This document shows positions 1 to 4,854 of a DNA stretch of 5,121 nt, piece by piece. A program made the position numbers and the translations under genes. The stretch comes from an uncultured Burkholderiales bacterium (GTDB lineage Bacteria > Pseudomonadota > Gammaproteobacteria > Burkholderiales > Burkholderiaceae_E). The notes beneath the pieces are model-generated. The model was not told where the DNA came from, searched no databases, and saw only the letters and a list, made by a program, of their open reading frames with translations. Positions within the stretch are counted from its first letter, which is position 1, and every line of letters starts with the position of its first letter. The DNA lies in contig CAIKZV010000584.1 in assembly GCA_903831925.1 (NCBI GenBank), positions 1-5,121 on the forward strand, read 5' to 3'.

Positions 1-542
1 CTGTCGCCGACCAGCGGATGACCGATGTGCTTGAAGTGACGACGGATCTGATGGCGGCGTCCGGTCTCGGGCGTCATGTCGACCAGGGCGTAGCGAGCAC
101 TGGCATGCCGCGTATCGATGCTGAATGGCCATTCAAAACAGGTGCGCAGGCGCCAGCGGGTCCGCGCGGCCCGCATAAGCTGACCTGCGGAAGGACGCTC
201 CGGGTCGCGTGCCAGAGGATGCTCAATCAGCCCGTTGGCCGGCGGCCAGCCACGTACCAGCGCCAGATAATGTTTCGTGACCTCGCCTGACTCGAAGGCA
301 GCGCCCAGCAGCCGAGCCGCCTGGGCGTCTCGCGCCAGGACCAGCACGCCCGAGGTGCCCTTATCGAGCCGATGGACCGGAAACAGGCGCAGACCGGTTT
401 CATGCAGCAGGCGCGCATGGACCGTATCCAGCTCATGAGCATCGAGCGCACTGCGATGAACCAGCAGCCCTGCGGGCTTGTCGATGACGAGCACGCGGTC
501 GTCCTCGTGCAAGCGGCGCAAGGGCCGTGAATCAGCAGGCAT
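1..542 (-). CDS. truC: RluA-superfamily RNA pseudouridine synthase, TruC-like (3' end outside window)
   Basis: Partial gene: 180 codons are visible and the frame stays open to the left window edge. The family isomerises uridine to pseudouridine in RNA; E. coli TruC modifies U65 of certain tRNAs. The catalytic motif HRLDKGTSG is at residues 57-65, with the presumed catalytic Asp at 60. The N-terminal strand VLVIDKPAGLLVHRS (17-31) and the late motif GRRHQIRRHFKHIGHPLVGD match the RluA fold and resemble TruC more than RluC/D in wording and in the direct start without an S4 RNA-binding domain. The ATG at 542-540 shares one base with the pxpA stop (TGATG) and has no clear Shine-Dalgarno, so translation is probably coupled to pxpA. 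Family assignment is strong; TruC rather than another RluA-type enzyme is likely but unproven, since the C-terminus is missing. Confidence 0.85.
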   Translation of the reverse strand, partial: MPADSRPLRRLHEDDRVLVIDKPAGLLVHRSALDAHELDTVHARLLHETGLRLFPVHRLDKGTSGVLVLARDAQAARLLGAAFESGEVTKHYLALVRGWPPANGLIEHPLARDPERPSAGQLMRAARTRWRLRTCFEWPFSIDTRHASARYALVDMTPETGRRHQIRRHFKHIGHPLVGD

Positions 543-1303
543 CAGGCCGGCTTGATCTGCACCGACGCTGTCGACAGCGCCTGCCGCAGGGCTTGCACGA
601 AAGGCACGGCCGTCGGCTTGTCGCCGTGGATGCACACCGTGTCGGCCTGCACCTTGACGGTGGTGCCATCGATCGCCACCAGCGTGCCCTGGCCCACCAT
701 GCGCAACACTTGCGCCACCGATTCGGACTCATCGGTGATCAGGGCATCGGGCCGATTGCGCGGCGCCAGGGTGCCATCGGGCATGTAGCGGCGGTCGGCA
801 AACACTTCGCAGCGCACGGTGAGACCCGCCTCGCGTGCCAGCGTCTCCATGATGCTGCCCGCAAGCACGTAGATCTGCACGTCGTCGCCCAGCGCCTTGG
901 CCGCTCGAACCAGACCGCGTGACAGCGCCGCGTCCTTGGCCGCCATGTTGTAGAGCGCGCCGTGCGCCTTGAGGTGGTGCAGTCGCCCGCCCGCCGCATC
1001 GGCAAAGGCCCGCACGGCGCCCGCCTGATACAGCGCCATCTGATAAACCTCGTCTTCGGTGACCTGCATGCTGCGCCGGCCGAATCCCTGGAGGTCGGGC
1101 AGGCCGGGGTGGGCGCCAATGGCCACGCCATGCTTCAGGGCCAGGCCGACGGTGGCAGCGATCGTGCCCGGGTCGCCTGCATGAAACCCGCATGCGATGT
1201 TCGCTGAAGTGATCCATGGCATCAGGGCCTCGTCGCTGCCCATCTGCCAGGCGCCAAAGCTTTCGCCCATGTCGGCGTTGAGATCAATCGAGTGAACGGT
1301 CAT
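542..1303 (-). CDS. pxpA: 5-oxoprolinase subunit A, LamB/YcsF family
   Basis: Complete gene of 253 residues, close to the roughly 245-255 usual for the family. PxpA works with PxpB and PxpC in the cytoplasm to hydrolyse 5-oxoproline to glutamate at the cost of ATP. Family signatures run the full length: IDLNADMGESFGAW (6-19), ITSANIACGFHAGDP (31-45), GAHPGLPDLQGFGRRSM (63-79), HLKAHGALYN (110-119), EVFADRRYMPDGTLAPR (166-182) and CIHGD (224-228). The conserved Asp, His and Glu residues in these blocks are intact, so I see no sign of inactivation. The ATG start overlaps the end of pxpC by four bases (ATGA) and also has its own good Shine-Dalgarno, AGAAGGAA, seven bases upstream. Without PxpB and PxpC the function would be unclear; here the full set is present. 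Confidence 0.95.
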   Translation of the reverse strand: MTVHSIDLNADMGESFGAWQMGSDEALMPWITSANIACGFHAGDPGTIAATVGLALKHGVAIGAHPGLPDLQGFGRRSMQVTEDEVYQMALYQAGAVRAFADAAGGRLHHLKAHGALYNMAAKDAALSRGLVRAAKALGDDVQIYVLAGSIMETLAREAGLTVRCEVFADRRYMPDGTLAPRNRPDALITDESESVAQVLRMVGQGTLVAIDGTTVKVQADTVCIHGDKPTAVPFVQALRQALSTASVQIKPA

Positions 1304-2409
1304 TGCGTCGTTCCTTCTTCGGAGGGATGAGTGACTTGCACAGGGTCAGACGGGTCGCCGCAGGCTTGCCGAACCGCGCTCAGGCGCAGCGTGAACTCAC
1401 GGACCTGCTGCTGCGCCAGGCGGTCGGCTTCCTCCAGCCCGATAAGCTGAAGACGGACTCGGCAGCCCGCGCCAGCTTGCGCCAGCAGAGGTGCGGCCAC
1501 GCTGGCCACTTCGAGCACCCGAGGGTAGCCGCCAGTGGTCTGATGCTCTGCCAGCAGAATCACCGGCTCACCGGCCGGTGGCAATTGCACCGTTCCGACA
1601 CTCACCGGCTCACTGGCCAGTTGCGGCATTTCGCGGGTGTCGAGCGGCTGGCCATGCAGGCGCAGCCCCTGTCGGTTGCTCTGAGGACCGACGGTCCAGG
1701 TCTGGCCCAGCAAGTCGTCGCGCGCCTGGGTCGACAAGGCGCCGAAATGGCGGCCGGCAAGCACCGGCAGCTCGATGATCGGCCACCCGCGAGGCAGCGT
1801 ATCGGCGATCAGCCAAGCCGGCCATGCGCGCCGCGACACGGCCGGCGCCGTGCCCAGGACGTTTTCTGCGCGTCGCCGCGCCAGTGACCCGGCATCATCG
1901 ACCAGCGCAAGCCGGTCGCCTGCGAGCAAGCGACCCGGCCCCAGATTTGCGGCCAGATGCGCGCTGAGACTGCCCAGCACCTGCGGCAGCGACAGCCCAC
2001 CTGCCACCGCGAGCCAGCTGCGCCAGCCCAACTCGGGTGCCTGCCATCGCAACACGCTTCCCGCTGCAACAAAAACCGGTCGATGGGTGGGCACCGTCAT
2101 GCTGTTTGCGTTGGCCTTGACACCGGCCTTGGCGTCACGCCGGAGGATGCGGTGATGCGCCCCGACGCAAGCGATCCAGGCATCGCAGTGAAACCGCAGC
2201 TCAGGGCCCGGCCCGGTCAACTCCAGTACCGCCTCATCAATCGAATTGCCGACCAGGGCATTGGCCAGGGCCATGGCGTCGCGATCCATCGCCCCGCCAC
2301 GAGACAGTGCCATCGCAGCCTGGCCAGGTCGCCCCCCATCCTGCACGCTGTCCAGCAACCCCGGTCTGATCACCTCGATGACCGAGGCCACTGATTGCCC
2401 GCGACTCAT
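1300..2409 (-). CDS. pxpC: 5-oxoprolinase subunit C, KipA/biotin-dependent carboxyltransferase-like family
   Basis: Complete gene of 369 residues, slightly longer than the 310-345 typical of the family; the surplus is a polar C-terminal tail. PxpC shares its fold with the carboxyltransferase domain of urea carboxylase/urea amidolyase and pairs with PxpB in the ATP-dependent 5-oxoprolinase. Visible signatures are the N-terminal PGLLDSVQDGGRPGQ (16-30), LSRGGAMDRDAMALANALVGN (35-55, showing the SGAxD-like core), a central VGPQSNRQGLRL block and QTTGGYPRV (290-298). The ATG start overlaps the pxpB stop by four bases (ATGA). There is no obvious Shine-Dalgarno, so it is probably translated by ribosomes finishing pxpB. 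Automatic annotation often calls this family a urea amidolyase or allophanate hydrolase, but the B-C-A neighbourhood favours 5-oxoprolinase. Confidence 0.93.
   Translation of the reverse strand: MSRGQSVASVIEVIRPGLLDSVQDGGRPGQAAMALSRGGAMDRDAMALANALVGNSIDEAVLELTGPGPELRFHCDAWIACVGAHHRILRRDAKAGVKANANSMTVPTHRPVFVAAGSVLRWQAPELGWRSWLAVAGGLSLPQVLGSLSAHLAANLGPGRLLAGDRLALVDDAGSLARRRAENVLGTAPAVSRRAWPAWLIADTLPRGWPIIELPVLAGRHFGALSTQARDDLLGQTWTVGPQSNRQGLRLHGQPLDTREMPQLASEPVSVGTVQLPPAGEPVILLAEHQTTGGYPRVLEVASVAAPLLAQAGAGCRVRLQLIGLEEADRLAQQQVREFTLRLSAVRQACGDPSDPVQVTHPSEEGTTQ
1311..1318 (-). promoter_or_regulatory. Ribosome binding site of pxpA inside the end of pxpC
   Basis: AGAAGGAA on the minus strand, seven bases before the pxpA ATG and lying within the last codons of pxpC. 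It is the only clear Shine-Dalgarno within the pxpBCA-truC run, so PxpA may be initiated independently as well as by coupling. Confidence 0.7.
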
Positions 2410-3191
2410 CGCCGGGCCCAGAGCCGATCGAACTCAGCCTTGTCGATGGGCTCAAAACGGATCGTGTCGCCCTCGGTCATGAGCGCAGGCGGCGACCGAT
2501 CGGGATCGAACAGGCGCAAAGGGCAGCGGCCAATCAGATGCCAGCCACCTGCCGTGGGGCTCGGATAGATCGCTGACTGCAGGCCTGCGATGGCGATACC
2601 GCCTTCAGGCACACGCGGCCGGGGCACGGTTCTGCGATCGAGTTTGAGTCGCGGATCCAGACCACCGAGATAGGCAAAGCCGGGCATGAAACCGACCACC
2701 TCTGCGGTGTAAGGAAGGGCACTGTGCAGCCGCACAACCTCGCCTGTTGTGAGGCCGGTGGCTGCTGCCACCTCCTCCAGATCGGGCGCCATGGAGGGGT
2801 CGTAGCAGGCTGGAAACACCACTTCACGGCCGGCGGGCGCCTCCCAGCCAAGCGCCTGCGGTGCAATCTGCGCAAGCCAGCTCAGCGCCTCTGCTCGGTG
2901 CTTCGCACGATGCTCAAACGCCGACCCGGTGGCCAGCCGAAGGGCAAGCGTGCGCACGCCTGCGACAACCTCGCTCGCGAAGGGTTCGGGCGATTCGCGC
3001 AAGCGCGCGGCCAGCGCCCGGGCGGCGGTATTCGCCTTGGCATGAGCGCCCCAGTCAACCATCACCCACGCGTCGCCGCAGGCCTGCACCTGTACCTGCT
3101 TCGACGCTGCAGCGATTGCGAGGCGAGCCGCGCGCGACCCATCGGATGCGGGGGAATCGGGCTGATCTGAGTCGGAAGCGGTACGGTTCAT
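2406..3191 (-). CDS. pxpB: 5-oxoprolinase subunit B, KipI family
   Basis: Complete gene of 261 residues from the chosen ATG. PxpB is the KipI-like partner of PxpC in the 5-oxoprolinase. The fold starts at VQVQACGDAWVMVDWG (33-48). It is followed by a PDLEEVA helix (136-142), the hallmark GFMPGFAYLGGLDPRL (167-182), and the block at 197-225 (GGIAIAGLQSAIYP then GGWHLIGRCPL), which holds the conserved Gln/Gly-rich core. About 32 residues rich in Ser, Asp and Ala precede the domain and look disordered. The frame is open further upstream, with a TTG at 3245 and a GTG at 3212, but none of these starts has a convincing Shine-Dalgarno; the ATG at 3191 is preferred as the only ATG before the domain. 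In the family, CY is usually followed by a GGEFGPDL-type stretch; here it reads CYDPSMAPDL. The gene follows amtB by 120 bp. Confidence 0.92.
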   Translation of the reverse strand: MNRTASDSDQPDSPASDGSRAARLAIAAASKQVQVQACGDAWVMVDWGAHAKANTAARALAARLRESPEPFASEVVAGVRTLALRLATGSAFEHRAKHRAEALSWLAQIAPQALGWEAPAGREVVFPACYDPSMAPDLEEVAAATGLTTGEVVRLHSALPYTAEVVGFMPGFAYLGGLDPRLKLDRRTVPRPRVPEGGIAIAGLQSAIYPSPTAGGWHLIGRCPLRLFDPDRSPPALMTEGDTIRFEPIDKAEFDRLWARR

Positions 3192-3311
3192 GGCCGATGA
3201 AGTCGAGGTCACCGATGTCAGCGACAGGCAGATGCCGCAGCGCAAGTATGGCCCACGCGCCGCCGGGCTGCTGCCCCGATCCTGCGCTTACCAGCCCGCT
3301 TACCGGCCCGA
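3192..3311 (-). other. 120-bp amtB-pxpB spacer
   Basis: The spacer holds two of the three 12-bp repeat units next to amtB, then about 96 bp with no recognisable promoter, strong hairpin or T-run. The frame of pxpB is open from the last repeat TAA at 3290-3288 and is the same frame as amtB. Lack of a visible terminator allows read-through from amtB into pxpBCA, though an undetected promoter cannot be excluded. Confidence 0.6.
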
Positions 3312-3323
3312 TTACCAGCCCGA
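3288..3323. repeat. Three tandem copies of a 12-bp unit spanning the amtB stop codon
   Basis: On the plus strand the units are TTACCAGCCCGC (3288-3299), TTACCGGCCCGA (3300-3311) and TTACCAGCCCGA (3312-3323), differing from one another at one or two positions. In the amtB frame each unit encodes (Ser/Ala)-Gly-(Trp/Arg)-stop, so the gene ends in three successive in-frame TAA codons 12 bp apart. The pattern looks like slippage duplication of the last codons and stop of amtB. Confidence 0.85.
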
Positions 3324-4517
3324 CTCGCGCTCCGGTGTCGAGCCGATCTTGTGGATCGACAGGTCGGCACCGTTGAATTCCTCTTCCTGGTCGAGCCGCA
3401 GGCCGATGGTGGCCTTCAGGGTGCCGTAGACGATCGCGCCTCCCACGAGCGCAACGATGATCCCCAGGGCCGTGCCGACCACCTGCGAGCCCAGGGCAAC
3501 GCCGCCGATGCCGCCCAGCGCTTTCGAACCGAAGATGCCGGCCGCGATGCCGCCCCACGCACCGCACAGCCCATGCAGCGGCCAGACGCCGAGCACGTCG
3601 TCGATGCGCCAGCGGTTCTGCGTCAGCGTGAACATCGAGGTGAACAGCACGCCCGCGATCGCGCCGGTGGCCAGCGCGCCGATCGGATGCATGATGTCGG
3701 AGCCTGCACACACCGCCACCAGACCGGCCAGCGGTCCGTTATGAACGAAGCCAGGATCGTTGCGGCCAACGATCAGCGCCGCGATGATGCCGCCAGCCAT
3801 CGCCATCAGCGAGTTGACCGCGACCAGCCCGCTGATCTTGTCGATGGTCTGGGCGCTCATCACGTTGAAGCCGAACCAGCCGACCGCCAGCACCCATGCG
3901 CCAAGCGCAAGGAAGGGGATGTTCGAGGGCGGATGCGCTGCGGCGATCCGGCCGTCCTTGTGATATCGCCCTGCGCGGGCCCCAAGCAGGAGCACCGCAA
4001 CCAGTCCGATCCATCCGCCGACCGCATGAACGACGACCGAGCCTGCGAAGTCGTGGAACTCTGCGCCGAACATCGACTTCAGCCAGGCATTGAAGCCGAA
4101 TGCGCCGTTCCAGGCGATGCCTTCGAAAAAGGGGTAGACGAAACCGACCAGCATGAAGGTCGCGATCAACTGCGGATTGAAGCGCGCCCGCTCGGCAATG
4201 CCGCCCGAGACAATGGCCGGTATCGCAGCCGCAAAGGTCAGCAGAAAAAAGAACTTCGTCAGGTCATAGCCGCTCTTCGAGGCGAGCACATCGGCGCCGG
4301 TGAAGAAATGGATACCGTAGGCAACACCGTATCCGACAAAAAAGTAGGCGATCGTGGAAACGGCAAAATCCACGAGGATCTTCATCAGGGCATTGACCTG
4401 ATTTTTCTTGCGCACGGTCCCCAGTTCGAGGAACGCGAATCCGGCATGCATCGCCAGGACCATCACCGCGCCCAGCAAAATGAACAGGACGTCGCTGCTC
4501 TGTTTTAGTGCTTCCAT
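3312..4517 (-). CDS. amtB: Ammonium transporter, Amt/MEP/Rh family
   Basis: Complete inner-membrane ammonium channel of 401 residues with about eleven hydrophobic segments, as usual for the family. It starts almost directly in the first membrane helix (LFILLGAVMVLAMHAGFAFLE), so it lacks the cleavable signal of E. coli AmtB and resembles the shorter Amt type. Conserved residues are the DFAGS-VVVHAVGG block, with Asp156 (equivalent to E. coli Asp160) and pore His164, and the second pore His315 in WPLHGLCGAWGG. GGIAERARF (105-113) and WFGFN (214-218) are further family blocks. The cytoplasmic tail LDQEEEFNGADLSIHKIG is the kind that meets the PII protein GlnK. The ATG at 4517 is chosen because GGGAGGAG lies just upstream; a GTG at 4823 would add 102 non-membrane residues across the promoter region. 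No glnK is adjacent. It is probably driven by the sigma-54-type promoter just upstream. Confidence 0.95.
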   Translation of the reverse strand: MEALKQSSDVLFILLGAVMVLAMHAGFAFLELGTVRKKNQVNALMKILVDFAVSTIAYFFVGYGVAYGIHFFTGADVLASKSGYDLTKFFFLLTFAAAIPAIVSGGIAERARFNPQLIATFMLVGFVYPFFEGIAWNGAFGFNAWLKSMFGAEFHDFAGSVVVHAVGGWIGLVAVLLLGARAGRYHKDGRIAAAHPPSNIPFLALGAWVLAVGWFGFNVMSAQTIDKISGLVAVNSLMAMAGGIIAALIVGRNDPGFVHNGPLAGLVAVCAGSDIMHPIGALATGAIAGVLFTSMFTLTQNRWRIDDVLGVWPLHGLCGAWGGIAAGIFGSKALGGIGGVALGSQVVGTALGIIVALVGGAIVYGTLKATIGLRLDQEEEFNGADLSIHKIGSTPERESGW

Positions 4518-4519
4518 TG

Positions 4520-4527
4520 CTCCTCCC
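4520..4527 (-). promoter_or_regulatory. Ribosome binding site of amtB
   Basis: GGGAGGAG on the minus strand ends two bases before the ATG at 4517; the core GGAGG is four bases from it, a tight but workable spacing. It settles the start at 4517 over the upstream in-frame GTG. Confidence 0.7.
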
Positions 4528-4546
4528 AAGCTTGACCGCACCAACC

Positions 4547-4563
4547 AAGCACGAAATGTGCCC
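4547..4563 (-). promoter_or_regulatory. Candidate sigma-54 (RpoN) -24/-12 promoter for amtB
   Basis: The minus strand reads GGGCACATTTCGTGCTT. Against the consensus TGGCAC-N5-TTGCWT the essential GG (4562-4561) and GC (4550-4549) are present with the strict ten-base spacing, GGCAC is complete, and the two mismatches I see are G for the leading T and G for the first T of TTGC. Transcription would start about 12 bases after the GC, near 4537, leaving a leader of about 20 nt that includes the amtB ribosome binding site. Amt genes are commonly under RpoN/NtrC control, which fits. The element is also a short inverted repeat (GCAC-N5-GTGC), so a repressor site is a possible alternative. Confidence 0.65.
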
Positions 4564-4610
4564 CCTTCGAGCGCAAATTGCCTCAGAACACCGCATGATC
4601 CTTGATTAAC

Positions 4611-4626
4611 CGCGGGAAAATCCGCG
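4611..4626. repeat. Short inverted repeat CGCGGG-AAAA-TCCGCG
   Basis: Five perfect base pairs plus a G-T wobble around an AAAA loop, about 50 bp upstream of the candidate sigma-54 promoter. There is no adjacent T-run on either strand, so it is not a classical terminator. It may be a protein-binding site between enhancer and promoter, or chance in GC-rich DNA. Confidence 0.3.
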
Positions 4627-4675
4627 ATGACCGGCAGTCCGCTACGGGGTTGCCGGCTCGAGCAGGCCGAATTCA

Positions 4676-4692
4676 TGCACCATGCCGAGGCG
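4676..4692 (-). promoter_or_regulatory. Possible NtrC enhancer site upstream of amtB
   Basis: The minus strand reads CGCCTCGGCATGGTGCA. Compared with the enteric NtrC site TGCACCA-N3-TGGTGCA, the right half is a perfect 7/7 and the left half matches 3/7. Its position, about 115-130 bp upstream of the sigma-54-like -24 element, is typical for an enhancer. A second partial half-site, GCGCACCA on the plus strand, lies at 4716-4723. One good half-site alone is weak evidence. Confidence 0.35.
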
Positions 4693-4783
4693 AAACTCGA
4701 CTGACGATCCCGTTTGCGCACCAAAACCATCACGCCCACGAGGCGGTGGTCCGAAGACCGATACAGCCAACAAGGCTGATCCA

Positions 4784-4800
4784 GTACACTCGCGGTACAC
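4784..4800 (+). repeat. GTACAC direct repeat, 11-bp period, upstream of the receptor gene
   Basis: GTACAC occurs at 4784-4789 and again at 4795-4800, separated by TCGCG. The 11-bp period puts both copies on the same face of the helix, as for tandem half-sites of an activator or repressor. The distance of about 55-70 bp from the receptor start fits an operator. No regulator can be named. Confidence 0.4.
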
Positions 4801-4813
4801 CCGACCGATCGGG
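4800..4813. repeat. Inverted repeat CCCGA-N4-TCGGG before the receptor gene
   Basis: A perfect five-base stem with a CCGA loop, directly abutting the second GTACAC copy and about 40 bp before the receptor ATG. It could be an operator or a leader hairpin. There is no T-run, so it is not a terminator. Confidence 0.35.
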
Positions 4814-4840
4814 GTTCAGACACTCAAGCCGTGTCGAGAC

Positions 4841-4846
4841 AAGGAG
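4841..4846 (+). promoter_or_regulatory. Ribosome binding site of the TTT receptor gene
   Basis: AAGGAG, eight bases upstream of the ATG at 4855. It fixes the receptor start, in a different frame from other open frames crossing this point. Confidence 0.8.
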
Positions 4847-4854
4847 ACTTCCAG

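Larger units (their letters stand above)
4518..4854. other. Divergent intergenic region between amtB and the TTT receptor gene
   Basis: 337 bp with no credible gene. It must hold promoters for both divergent transcripts. Reading leftwards from the receptor, it contains a five-base-stem inverted repeat, an 11-bp-spaced GTACAC direct repeat, an NtrC-like half-palindrome, a six-base stem with an AAAA loop, and a sigma-54-like -24/-12 element for amtB. I found no convincing sigma-70 -35/-10 pair for the receptor; TACACT at 4785-4790 could serve as a weak -10, but nothing good sits 17 bp upstream of it. Open frames crossing this stretch have no recognisable protein character. Confidence 0.8.

Noticed and set aside
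18..451. Open frames on both strands within the pseudouridine synthase region (90 codons plus, 74 codons minus)
   Set aside because: They are out of frame with the synthase, which shows continuous RluA-family motifs across this stretch.
1303..2394. Plus-strand open frames opposite pxpC (194, 126 and 145 codons)
   Set aside because: No recognisable motifs, mutually overlapping, and explained by high GC content opposite a gene with strong signatures.
3260..3282. Possible terminator after amtB (GGGC-AGCA-GCCC on the minus strand)
   Set aside because: Only a four-base stem with no following T-run; insufficient to call a terminator.
3055..3711. Minus-strand open frame of 218 codons overlapping the ends of amtB and pxpB
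   Set aside because: Out of frame with both well-supported genes and rich in Arg/Gly/His without motifs; a frame shadow.
3351..4508. Long plus-strand open frame of 385 codons opposite amtB
   Set aside because: It is the antisense shadow of a hydrophobic GC-rich gene: its product is dominated by Asp, His, Arg, Gln and Ala, as expected when membrane codons are complemented. amtB carries full family motifs in the other strand.
4518..4823. Upstream extension of amtB to a GTG at 4823 (102 extra residues)
   Set aside because: The added residues show no membrane or family character, would span the candidate promoter, and a good ribosome binding site marks the ATG at 4517.
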